Shown: piece after piece, positions 1-7,141 of the stretch
How the letters are laid out: every line of letters starts with the position of its first letter
How positions within the stretch are numbered: the stretch's first letter is position 1
Assembly (NCBI GenBank): GCA_025210395.1
Contig: JAOARV010000025.1
Coordinates: forward strand, 1-42,380
Source: Marinisporobacter sp.
GTDB taxonomy: Bacteria; Bacillota; Clostridia; Peptostreptococcales; Thermotaleaceae
DNA: 42,380 nucleotides
Direction: 5' to 3'
The notes under the pieces: model-generated
Seen by the model: the letters and a program-made list of their open reading frames with translations, nothing else
Database searches by the model: none
Told to the model about the DNA's origin: nothing
Program-made: the position numbers and the translations under genes

Positions 1-2
1 AT

Positions 3-164
3 GTAGCATCGGTAGACGCAGTAGATGCAGTAACGACAGTAACAGAAGTGACAAATGTAGCATCGGTAGACGCAGTAGATGCAGTAACGACAGTAACAGA
101 AGTAACAAATGTAGCATCAGTAGACGCAGTAGATACAGTATCTACAGTAACTTATGTAACAGAA
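3..164 (+). repeat. 54-bp in-frame tandem repeat, at least three copies
   Basis: Copies at 3-56 and 57-110 are almost identical (GTG/GTA is the visible difference). The copy at 111-164 is more diverged in its second half. Each unit encodes 18 residues with valine every third position. The array runs off the left edge, so the copy number is unknown. Confidence 0.85.
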
Positions 165-530
165 GTAAAAGCAATTACAGATACGGTAAATATTAATGTA
201 GTGGGGAATGGATTTACAGATGATATTGGAACAGCAGCAAATATTGCAGATGGAACTACGGTTACAGTATTAACGGAGGATACTTCTGAAACGAAGGTTA
301 CATCCTTCTATGTGAAGAGAACTGGTGGAGCTGGGACTGTTGACGTATGGCTACAAATATCTCCGACTGATGTAGAGGAAGATTATATTGATGATCCAAA
401 TGTAGTAACTTTAACAGATGATACACCAGTCATATTAGATCCACAAAAATATCTCAAGTATACAAGAGTAAGGGCAAAAGCTATAGGAGATACAGCAACT
501 GTAGTAGTTTACTATAATGCTCATAATTAA
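3..530 (+). CDS. C-terminal part of a Val-x-x-repeat / DUF6385-like surface protein
   Basis: The reading frame is open from the left edge, so the gene starts outside the window. A GTG at 48 is only an in-frame codon inside the repeat, not a credible start. The first ~55 residues have valine at almost every third position (V-A-S-V-D-A-V-D-A-V-T-T-V), which suggests a beta-helical or fibrous stalk. The last ~90 residues (SFYVKRTG...QISPTDV...YTRVRAKAIGD...VYYNAHN) resemble the C-terminal domain of the proteins at 16226 and 17167, which I assign to DUF6385. This suggests a stalk-plus-head surface protein. The spore location is inferred from the neighbours. A phage-fibre-like protein is the main alternative. 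Confidence 0.65.
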   Translation, partial: VASVDAVDAVTTVTEVTNVASVDAVDAVTTVTEVTNVASVDAVDTVSTVTYVTEVKAITDTVNINVVGNGFTDDIGTAANIADGTTVTVLTEDTSETKVTSFYVKRTGGAGTVDVWLQISPTDVEEDYIDDPNVVTLTDDTPVILDPQKYLKYTRVRAKAIGDTATVVVYYNAHN

Positions 531-537
531 TCAATAG

Positions 538-560
538 GCTATCGGATATTTTTCGATAGC
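538..560 (+). terminator. Hairpin after the DUF6385-like gene, possible terminator
   Basis: GCTATCG (538-544) pairs with CGATAGC (554-560) around a T-rich loop, 8 nt after the stop codon. There is no clean T-run after the stem, so termination is only probable. Confidence 0.45.
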
Positions 561-672
561 TATACATATGACTTGGGGGGGAAAACACTGTTGAAGGAAA
601 TATATATAAATATATAAAAATATATTAAATTAAACTAGATTATCATTTATAATAAAATTGAGGTGATAATCT

Positions 673-906
673 ATGAAGCAATATTCAATAGGAGAGTTTG
701 CTAAATTAATAGGTAAAACTCCACAAACATTAAGAGCTTGGCATAAAAAAGGTTCTTTAATGCCAAGTCATGTAACTGATGGTGGCACAAGGTATTATTC
801 GCAAAAACAACTTAATCATTTTTTAGGAATTAAAAATGAAAAAGAACTAAATAAAAAAGTAATAGGTTATTGTAGAGTCGGTTCCCATAAACAAAAAGAT
901 GATTAA
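673..906 (+). pseudogene. tnpA: Truncated IS607 serine resolvase TnpA
   Basis: 77 residues remain. Residues 1-55 form a MerR-like helix-turn-helix (YSIGEFAKLIGKTPQTLRAWHKKGSL...GGTRYYS) typical of the N-terminus of IS607 TnpA. The protein then enters the resolvase domain at IGYCRVGSHKQKDD and stops. Family members are about 190-210 residues and continue through the catalytic domain. The residue after R-V is normally the nucleophilic serine; here it is glycine. The protein is therefore both truncated and mutated at the active site. tnpB starts 14 nt later, so the rest of tnpA looks deleted. RBS GAGGTGAT lies just upstream. A free-standing MerR regulator is less likely given the resolvase start. 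Confidence 0.8.
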
Positions 907-920
907 GGAGTTATTAAAAG

Positions 921-2138
921 ATGATAAGAGCGATTAATATAAGATTATTTCCAACAGAGCAACAAAAGAAGCTTATGTGGAAGCACATAGGTTGCATGAG
1001 ATTTATATATAACTGGGGATTAGGAAAGCAAATAGATCATTTCAAAGAAACTGGAAAGAAAGTATCTACTACAAATTTAGGAAAAGAAATGACTAAACTT
1101 AAAAATACAGAAGGTTATGAGTGGTTATATGAAGCGTCTAATGCAACACTTAAAGAAAGTCTTAGAGACTTAGATAAAGCATATAAAAGATTTTTTGATA
1201 CGCAAAAGAAGGGTGAAAAGTATACTAAGGCTAAAATTCAAAAGTCTATTAGAACTGGAAAACCATTAGGTGTATATGACTTGAATGGGCATCCTAAATT
1301 TAAAAGCAAAAAGAAAGCAGAGTTTAAATTCTATAGTAGATATGACAAAGTTTATTTTAAAGATGGCTTAGTTAATCTTGAAAAAATAGGTAAAATCAAA
1401 TATAGGTGTAAGTATGATATAGATTTAACTATTATACAGAAGTTTAGCAATCCTAGAGTGAATTTCAATGGTAGAGCATGGGTATTATCTGTAGGTATAG
1501 ACCAAGAGCAACCTAAAATAAAGCTTGAAGATAAAGTATTAGGCATAGATTTAGGAATTAAGAAATTAGCAATAGTTAATATTGATGGTTTAGATATTAA
1601 CAATATTAATAAAACAAGAGTGGTTAAAAACTTAGAAAAGAAGTTGAAAAGATTGCAAAGACAATGTTCAAGAAAATATGAAATGAATAGAGAAGGGAGG
1701 AGTTACCAAAAGACTAAGAACATTGCAAAAATCGAATTAAAGATTAAAAAACTTTACAACAAGCTAAGGAATATTAGGTTAAATCATATCCACCAAGCTA
1801 CTAATAAAATGGTGAAAAACAAACCTAGAATGGTAGTTATGGAAGATTTAAAAGTGTGTAATATGATGAAGAATAAGCACTTAGCAAAGGCTATACAAGG
1901 GCAAGGGTTTTATACATTTATAAATCAGATGAAATATAAATGTGAGTGGCATGGAATTGAATTTATCCAAGCACCTACATTCTATCCTTCAAGTAAAACA
2001 TGTTCATCATGTGGAAATATTAAGAAGGATTTAAAGTTATCTGATAGGACTTATAAATGTGAATGTGGTTTTATCTGTGATAGAGATAAAAATGCCACAT
2101 ATAACCTTGTAAATTATGGTTTAGAAGTATCAGCATAA
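921..2138 (+). CDS. tnpB: TnpB, RNA-guided nuclease of the IS607 element
   Basis: 405 residues, full length for TnpB. The N-terminal helix-turn-helix/OrfB region (RAINIRLFPTEQQ, ~2-90) is followed by the RuvC-like nuclease: D210 in GIDLGIKKLA, E308 in VVMEDL, and the D-R-D-x-N-A motif at 387-392. The zinc ribbon uses C361, C364, C380 and C382. All catalytic motifs look intact, so this is not one of the nuclease-dead TnpB-derived repressors. Known TnpB proteins use an omega-RNA from the element's right end to cut the vacated donor site and so help the element persist. The start has a usable RBS (AAGGAG) in the short gap after the tnpA remnant. It may still be active although its transposase is not. 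Confidence 0.93.
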   Translation: MIRAINIRLFPTEQQKKLMWKHIGCMRFIYNWGLGKQIDHFKETGKKVSTTNLGKEMTKLKNTEGYEWLYEASNATLKESLRDLDKAYKRFFDTQKKGEKYTKAKIQKSIRTGKPLGVYDLNGHPKFKSKKKAEFKFYSRYDKVYFKDGLVNLEKIGKIKYRCKYDIDLTIIQKFSNPRVNFNGRAWVLSVGIDQEQPKIKLEDKVLGIDLGIKKLAIVNIDGLDINNINKTRVVKNLEKKLKRLQRQCSRKYEMNREGRSYQKTKNIAKIELKIKKLYNKLRNIRLNHIHQATNKMVKNKPRMVVMEDLKVCNMMKNKHLAKAIQGQGFYTFINQMKYKCEWHGIEFIQAPTFYPSSKTCSSCGNIKKDLKLSDRTYKCECGFICDRDKNATYNLVNYGLEVSA

Positions 2139-2324
2139 AAAGATATTCTAAATTGGGAAGTCGTTATATCCCACTACTGAAAAGTAGCAAAGCCTATGGA
2201 ATGTTATAGCAAACGAAAGTAGCTTCGGCAAAATCGGACATTGTGAAGTAGGAAAGAAACAAAAATCTTTAATTTGTAGATTTTTATAGATTTTTGGTAA
2301 CGGGATGGACTTGCTATTAAGTTT
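2139..2324 (+). ncRNA. Putative omega-RNA (right-end guide RNA of TnpB)
   Basis: The 166-nt non-coding stretch between the tnpB stop and the right end is where TnpB guide RNAs are made. It contains a clear hairpin, CTACT-GAAA-AGTAG (2174-2187), and other short stems. The scaffold would end at the GGG of 2302-2304. The guide would then be copied from flanking DNA, 2305 onward (ATGGACTTGC...), which is the start of the glycosyltransferase gene. The scaffold may begin inside tnpB. No transcript evidence is available here. Confidence 0.5.
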
Positions 2325-4119
2325 ATGTGTCATCACAAAAAATGAAGAAAAAAATTTGCCAAGGTGTCTTGAGAGTGTAAAGGATATTGTAGATGAAATG
2401 ATTGTTATAGATACAGGTTCTACAGATGATACAGTAAAAATAGCGAAAAGCTATGGAGCAAAGGTAGACTATTATCAGTGGCAGGACAATTTTAGTGATG
2501 CAAAAAATTATGCTTTTAAAAAGGCAAAAGGAGACTGGATTTTAACCATGGATGGAGATGAAGCGTTGTGTAGTTCAGATAACGATCGAGTTTTATCTTT
2601 ATTAAATAATCCAGAGGTAGATCTATATCTTTTTCAAACATTAAGCTATCTGGGAAACAAGGCAGGGGAAGAATTAGCTAGTAACCTCAATGTTCGATTA
2701 ATAAGAAATCATAAAGGATATAAGTATCAAGGTGCTATTCATGAACAGCTTTGTAATCAATATGATGAAAATATTGATCAAGACAGAGTGAAAATAGAAA
2801 AAATAGTCGTTTATCATTATGGTTACTTAGAAAGTGTGGAAAGGGAAAAAAATAAATCAAATAGAAATATGAATATTTTAGAAAAGGTTTTAAAAAAAGA
2901 TCCAAACAATAATTTTCATCTATATAATATGGGAAGTGAATATTTAAGACTAAGAAAATTTGAAAAAGCTCTTGAATATTATAAAAAAGCATATGAAGAA
3001 TTTATGCCCCATTGCGCCCATAGTCCTAAACTTTTAGTGAAGATGATTTTAGCTTTGGATTTATTAAATAGATATGAGGAAGAAAGAAATATTTTAGAGA
3101 AAGGGCTTAAATATTATCCTAAATTTACAGATTTAGAATATTTAAAAGCTTGCTTAAATCATAAAGAAAAAAGATATTTATCAGCAATAAAAGGGTTTAT
3201 GAAGTGTTTAGATATGGGAGAAGCCCCTATAGCTTTATGTAATATTAGTGGGGTAGGTGGATATAAGTCATATTATGCATTAGGAGAGATTTATTATGAA
3301 TTAGGGGAGGATGATGAAGCATATCATTGCTATATAAAAGCTATTCAAGGAAAGCCTGATTTTCATGTGCCACTCCATAGAATTGGGGAAATTTTAATAA
3401 AAAAAGAAAAGAATATAGATATAGTAAAACAGAAGTTAGAAGCTTTTTTTAAGAAGCCTTTTCATGTAGGAGTTTATACAAAGCTAGGCGATTTATGCTT
3501 TGGAAATGAAAAATATGATGTAGCTCTTGAATATTTTTTGAAAGCCAAAGAAATTCTAAAAGATGATCCTAGATTAAATTATTATGTAGGGATTTGTTAT
3601 CTTTTCCTTAAGGAGTACCAACAGGCATACAATCATTTTGAAAAAGTAAAAGAAGGAAATTACTATGAACAGGCTGTATATAAAAGGGTTATTTGTGAAA
3701 TGCTTTCCCATAACCTAGAGAACGCAAAGAAATTACTTTCTTGTGCAAAAGCTTTTGAAAATAAACAAATCTATAGGGTCTATGAGTCTTTTGAAAAATT
3801 AGTAGAAAATAAACCTTGTGAGAATATGAGTGATAATAAAGAAGAATCTAAAGGATTGACCCAGATTATTTTTACCCTTTTAAATATGCTTATAAAAATA
3901 GGATCTCCTGAAATATTTGAAAAGTCGTTGCAACTATTAAACCTTATTGAAAATGATGAAGTTTTACTAAGACTTGCAAAGCTTTATTATGAAAATGGTC
4001 ATAATCATTTAGCATATCAAGAGTTTATAAGATCTATAAAAATCTTTGAAAAAATAGATATAGAGGGTTTAGAAATGATGAAGAACATATTAAATACATC
4101 TAGTTTATTCACAACATAA
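2305..4119 (+). CDS. GT2 glycosyltransferase with C-terminal TPR array
   Basis: Residues ~5-175 are a family 2 glycosyltransferase: SLCVITKNEEKNLPRCL, IDTGSTDDT (35-43, nucleotide binding) and the metal-binding MDGDE (82-86). From ~200 to 604 there are repeated TPR-like helices (YNMGSEYLRLRKFEKALEYYKKA, YALGEIYYELGEDDEAYHCYIKA). This architecture is common among Firmicutes protein glycosyltransferases, including ones acting on spore-surface glycoproteins. The likely substrate is a neighbouring coat or collagen protein (inferred). The TPR half is paralogous to that of the next gene. Start choice: ATG 2305 follows the IS607 right end without a good RBS. TTG 2311 may be the original start, because removing the element puts GGGGGG six bases before it. 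Confidence 0.85.
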   Translation: MDLLLSLCVITKNEEKNLPRCLESVKDIVDEMIVIDTGSTDDTVKIAKSYGAKVDYYQWQDNFSDAKNYAFKKAKGDWILTMDGDEALCSSDNDRVLSLLNNPEVDLYLFQTLSYLGNKAGEELASNLNVRLIRNHKGYKYQGAIHEQLCNQYDENIDQDRVKIEKIVVYHYGYLESVEREKNKSNRNMNILEKVLKKDPNNNFHLYNMGSEYLRLRKFEKALEYYKKAYEEFMPHCAHSPKLLVKMILALDLLNRYEEERNILEKGLKYYPKFTDLEYLKACLNHKEKRYLSAIKGFMKCLDMGEAPIALCNISGVGGYKSYYALGEIYYELGEDDEAYHCYIKAIQGKPDFHVPLHRIGEILIKKEKNIDIVKQKLEAFFKKPFHVGVYTKLGDLCFGNEKYDVALEYFLKAKEILKDDPRLNYYVGICYLFLKEYQQAYNHFEKVKEGNYYEQAVYKRVICEMLSHNLENAKKLLSCAKAFENKQIYRVYESFEKLVENKPCENMSDNKEESKGLTQIIFTLLNMLIKIGSPEIFEKSLQLLNLIENDEVLLRLAKLYYENGHNHLAYQEFIRSIKIFEKIDIEGLEMMKNILNTSSLFTT

Positions 4120-4168
4120 AAAAATATTTCGTATAATAATACAAAACTATAAAGTGAGTGAGTAGATT

Positions 4169-5941
4169 ATGATAGAAATAATCGAAAAAAAACCTTTTAG
4201 AGATGCAGCCATTAATAGTGATATGCCTTATGAAAATTATGGCGACTATTATGCTTTATTTGTTGGAAAATATATGCATCATTCCGTTTACAGGAGTTTA
4301 CTTTATTTTGATTTACCAGTTTTTGAGGGTGTAGGAAAGGTAAAGAAAGTAGAATTATTTATATATATAGCTCGAAATGATCAACCTTCTATAAAAAAAG
4401 AATTTCATGTATATAGACTCAAAGAGGGATTTGAAGAAAATACTGTAAACTACAAAAACCAACCTCTGATAGATGAAAATCTATACCAGACCTTTACTAT
4501 AAATGAGGAAATTCATACTTATATAAAAGTAGATATTACAAAATTTTTTAGCGATTGGTATTGTGAAAAAGTGATTAATCATGGGTTGATGATAAAAGCT
4601 TCAGATGAAAATAAAAACTTGTTAGTAGCTTTTTATAGCAAAGATCATTGTGTAGATATACCCAAACTACAAATAAATTTCGAAAGATTTGAAAAAAAAG
4701 ATAAGGCTATAGTAAAAAATAGCAAAAGGAAAAATATGAAACCAGCAACCCTATATGAATTAGGGAATGATTATTTTAATAATAAAAATTATGAAGAAGC
4801 TTATGATTATTACGAAGAAGTGTTTGATCAATTGATACAAAAACCTAAATATGCATATGAATTATTATATAGGATGGTACGATCTTTAAAAAAATTAAAG
4901 CGGTACGAGAAAGCCTTAGAAATAATTTATAAAGGAATCAGGTATTATCCTAATTTTACAGATTTAATTTATATGAAAGGACAAATATATAAAAGCCAAA
5001 ATAAAACTTCTCTAGCTATTAAGGCGTTGAATAAATGCATAAATATGGGAGATTCTTCTTTATACCTAAATTATATAGAAGGGTCAGGAAGCTTTAGAGC
5101 ACTAGATACAATAGGAGAAATTTATTATGAATTAGAGGATTATGAGGAAAGTTATCATTATTGCAAGAAAGCATATGAGAAAAATAGTAACTGTATAAAA
5201 CCCCTTCATACCATTGCAAAAATATTATTTCATCAAAAAAGAAATCTTCAGGATATAAAAGAAAAATTAGAAGCGTTTGTTGGAACTTATTTAGACGACA
5301 AAGAATATATAATTCTTGCAGAGCTGTATTTAAAGCTTAGAAAATATAAAATAGCCTATCAATATATTGAAAAAGCTGAGGAAGTGATCATATTTTCTGC
5401 TAAGGATTTTTATCGTAAGGGAATGTGTTGCCTTTTTTTAAAAAATTATGAAGAAAGCTATAAAAGCTTTGAAAAAATAAAAAAGGGAAAATTAAAAGAA
5501 AAGGCTATTTTCAAGAGGATATTATGTGAAATCCTTAGTGGTAACATGTATGGAGCAGTAAAGCTTTTAAATGAAGAGAGGGAGCCTGAAAATACGAAGA
5601 GAAGGAAAGTATATTATGCTCTGAAAAATATATTAGAAGGAAAAATATGCGAGCCTATTAGTGATGAGCACGAAGAATCTAAAGAATTATTAGATATTAT
5701 TTTTGAATTATTAGATATTTTGATAGAAGCTACTTCTCCAGAAAACTTTGAAAAATCATTACACCTTTTAAATCTTCTAGAAAATGATGGTGTATTATTA
5801 AGGCTTGCAAAGCTTTATTATGATCATGATCTATACGATTTGGCTTATGGAGAATTTATAAGATCCATAAAGCTTTTTGATGAAATAGATTTAGAAGGAT
5901 TAAATAGGATGATGAAGTCTTTTACAAAAATGGGTATATAG
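4169..5941 (+). CDS. DNRLRE-domain protein with C-terminal TPR array
   Basis: 590 residues. Residues 1-~175 are a DNRLRE-type domain: YGDYYALFVGKY...RSLLYFDLP, KVELFIYIARND, FEENTVNYKNQP, and DITKFFSDWY...NHGLMIKASDE. Residues ~190-590 are TPR-like repeats closely related to the upstream GT2 protein, including the shared endings SPENFEKSLHLLNLLEND / SPEIFEKSLQLLNLIEND and LLRLAKLYY. The pair thus looks like a duplicated TPR scaffold with exchanged N-terminal heads. It lies 49 nt after the GT2 gene in the same direction, so co-transcription is likely. The role is unknown; a surface-binding scaffold that brings targets to the glycosyltransferase is a reasonable inference. RBS AGTGAGTGAG is weak. 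Confidence 0.8.
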   Translation: MIEIIEKKPFRDAAINSDMPYENYGDYYALFVGKYMHHSVYRSLLYFDLPVFEGVGKVKKVELFIYIARNDQPSIKKEFHVYRLKEGFEENTVNYKNQPLIDENLYQTFTINEEIHTYIKVDITKFFSDWYCEKVINHGLMIKASDENKNLLVAFYSKDHCVDIPKLQINFERFEKKDKAIVKNSKRKNMKPATLYELGNDYFNNKNYEEAYDYYEEVFDQLIQKPKYAYELLYRMVRSLKKLKRYEKALEIIYKGIRYYPNFTDLIYMKGQIYKSQNKTSLAIKALNKCINMGDSSLYLNYIEGSGSFRALDTIGEIYYELEDYEESYHYCKKAYEKNSNCIKPLHTIAKILFHQKRNLQDIKEKLEAFVGTYLDDKEYIILAELYLKLRKYKIAYQYIEKAEEVIIFSAKDFYRKGMCCLFLKNYEESYKSFEKIKKGKLKEKAIFKRILCEILSGNMYGAVKLLNEEREPENTKRRKVYYALKNILEGKICEPISDEHEESKELLDIIFELLDILIEATSPENFEKSLHLLNLLENDGVLLRLAKLYYDHDLYDLAYGEFIRSIKLFDEIDLEGLNRMMKSFTKMGI

Positions 5942-5953
5942 AAAAGTAAACAA

Positions 5954-5997
5954 TATAAAGTAAAATGAGTCAATTAATTGACTCATTTTACTTTATA
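5954..5997. terminator. Perfect 44-bp palindrome, bidirectional terminator
   Basis: The 22-nt arms are exactly complementary around the centre AATT|AATT (5971-5980). It lies between the convergent genes ending at 5941 (+) and 5993 (-), and overlaps the stop codon of the latter. Confidence 0.75.
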
Positions 5998-6373
5998 ATT
6001 CATTTTCTTCTATATAATCATCGTGATCATATTTACATGGATCATTACAGTTATCAGGAGAAATGATTAGCTCTCTGATTTTTACATGATTGATCCAAAC
6101 CTTTACTACATATTTTACATGGGGACAAAGAGGGCCAAATATAAATTGACCACAATCATCTGTAAAAGTATGGGTAAGGGGCTCTAGGCAACAAGGCTTT
6201 TTAGGGTCTGGCATTTTAAATAATTTGACAACAGCATCCTTTACTACTTTGTTAGAACAATCTTTTACAACCCCATGAATAGCACTTCTAGGCTCTTTAG
6301 GGACTTTGACAATGGCATCGATTTGTTCATTTTCATCTGGAACAAAATCAAAATTAACTAATTTATATCCCAT
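5993..6373 (-). CDS. Small transthyretin/carboxypeptidase-regulatory-like domain protein
   Basis: 126 residues. The central part (IHGVVKDCSNKVVKDAVVKLFKM...THTFTDDCGQFIFGPL...YVVKVWINHVK) has the G-x-V-x-D...V-A/K-V-x-L...T-D-x-x-G-x-F-x-F pattern of small Ig-like beta-sandwich domains (carboxypeptidase regulatory / prealbumin-like). The tail is acidic and contains Cys and His (NCNDPCKYDHDDYIEENEL). There is no signal peptide, as expected for proteins placed on the spore from the mother cell. It is related to the protein at 8304. The RBS GGAGG lies 7 nt before the ATG. A structural exosporium component is inferred from its neighbours. Confidence 0.7.
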   Translation of the reverse strand: MGYKLVNFDFVPDENEQIDAIVKVPKEPRSAIHGVVKDCSNKVVKDAVVKLFKMPDPKKPCCLEPLTHTFTDDCGQFIFGPLCPHVKYVVKVWINHVKIRELIISPDNCNDPCKYDHDDYIEENEL

Positions 6374-6522
6374 ATAAATTCCTCCTTTTCATTTTCCATA
6401 TAATACATTTTATTAGGATACAAGCTTCATTATTCCACTTTTAAATGATTTTAGAGAAAATAAAAAACTATACTAAAATAGTACAAGTTATCATATATCT
6501 AGTACAAAGAGAGGTGAAATTT

Positions 6523-7131
6523 ATGGGGATTATTAGAAATTCTATGAATATAGAAGGGCTTATATCTGAGGAGGATATACCTAGTCAAATAAGAGGACAA
6601 ATTATAAGGTATTCAGAAGTTGAAACTTTAAATATTCCAAATGACAAACCAGAAGTACAAAACATTTATGAAATAGCTATGAATGTAGAGATCAAATCAA
6701 AAAGAATGATACATGCTCCTTTTAAAAATATGATGATTGTTGATGCCATAAAAGAATATAAAATTATTTATACGGAAAATACAAAATCTTGCAAGGCAAA
6801 TATTGTTGAATTAAAAGTGCCACTCAATACATTTATTGAGTTACCAAAGGAAACAGATAATGTTTTGGATATAAAAATTTATATGCTAGATGCATATTTT
6901 CATGTATTAGATGATAGGAAGATTTATGGTCATTTTTTATATTTAGTAGATGTTCATTATGATCAGAAAAGTGAGGGGGTAGTTTTTGAGAAAGATGCCT
7001 ATAAAGATAAGCATTTAGCAGAGAAAATGTTTTATACAGATACAACAATAAAAGAAATATCTGTCTCAGAGGAACCTATAAAAAGAGAAAGAACAGATTT
7101 ACTCATTGATTTAGATGAAGAGATTTTGTGA
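6523..7131 (+). CDS. Divergent DUF3794 (SPOCS-like) protein
   Basis: I start it at ATG 6523, preceded by AGAGGTGAAA; an upstream in-frame ATG at 6445 has no RBS. 202 residues. The family pattern is visible but worn: SEVETLNIPNDKPEVQNIYEIAMNVEIKSKRMI corresponds to the usual I-P-x-x-K-P-D-I-E-x-I...V-x-I-x-x-K-x-V segment, and VELKVPLNTFIELP to the V-H-x-A-x-F-x-x-P-F-S-x-F-I-V-L-P segment. A polar C-terminal extension of ~50 residues follows. It sits 10 nt upstream of a GT4 glycosyltransferase, so the two are probably one operon. The function is unknown; DUF3794 domains occur in spore coat and exosporium morphogenetic proteins. Confidence 0.7.
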   Translation: MGIIRNSMNIEGLISEEDIPSQIRGQIIRYSEVETLNIPNDKPEVQNIYEIAMNVEIKSKRMIHAPFKNMMIVDAIKEYKIIYTENTKSCKANIVELKVPLNTFIELPKETDNVLDIKIYMLDAYFHVLDDRKIYGHFLYLVDVHYDQKSEGVVFEKDAYKDKHLAEKMFYTDTTIKEISVSEEPIKRERTDLLIDLDEEIL

Positions 7132-7141
7132 GGTGAAGGCT

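Larger units (their letters stand above)
580..2304 (+). mobile_element. IS607-family element with degenerate tnpA and intact tnpB
   Basis: A MerR-like/resolvase tnpA remnant followed by tnpB is the IS607 arrangement. IS607 transposases recombine at a GG dinucleotide without target-site duplication. Here the left boundary lies in a G-run (575-581) and the right boundary in GGG (2302-2304). The ends are therefore placed by this rule and by where the flanking genes begin and end; I see no terminal inverted repeats. Only ~90 nt lie between the left end and tnpA, and nothing there resembles a group I intron, so this is not an IStron. With tnpA broken, the copy is probably immobile unless helped in trans. 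Confidence 0.7.

Noticed and set aside
3..164. CRISPR array or phage tail-fibre region suggested by the tandem repeats
   Set aside because: The units are contiguous with no spacers and lie in an open reading frame that ends in a DUF6385-like domain; no other phage genes are nearby.
582..672. Group I intron (IStron) at the left end of the IS607 element
   Set aside because: Only ~90 nt of AT-rich sequence precede tnpA, far too short for an intron core, and no conserved intron elements are visible.
673..906. Stand-alone MerR regulator
   Set aside because: The protein runs into the start of a serine resolvase domain (IGYCRV-SHKQKDD) and precedes tnpB, so it is a tnpA remnant.
6445..6522. Upstream ATG extension of the DUF3794 gene
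   Set aside because: No RBS at 6445, whereas ATG 6523 has AGAGGTG, and the extra residues resemble no family member.
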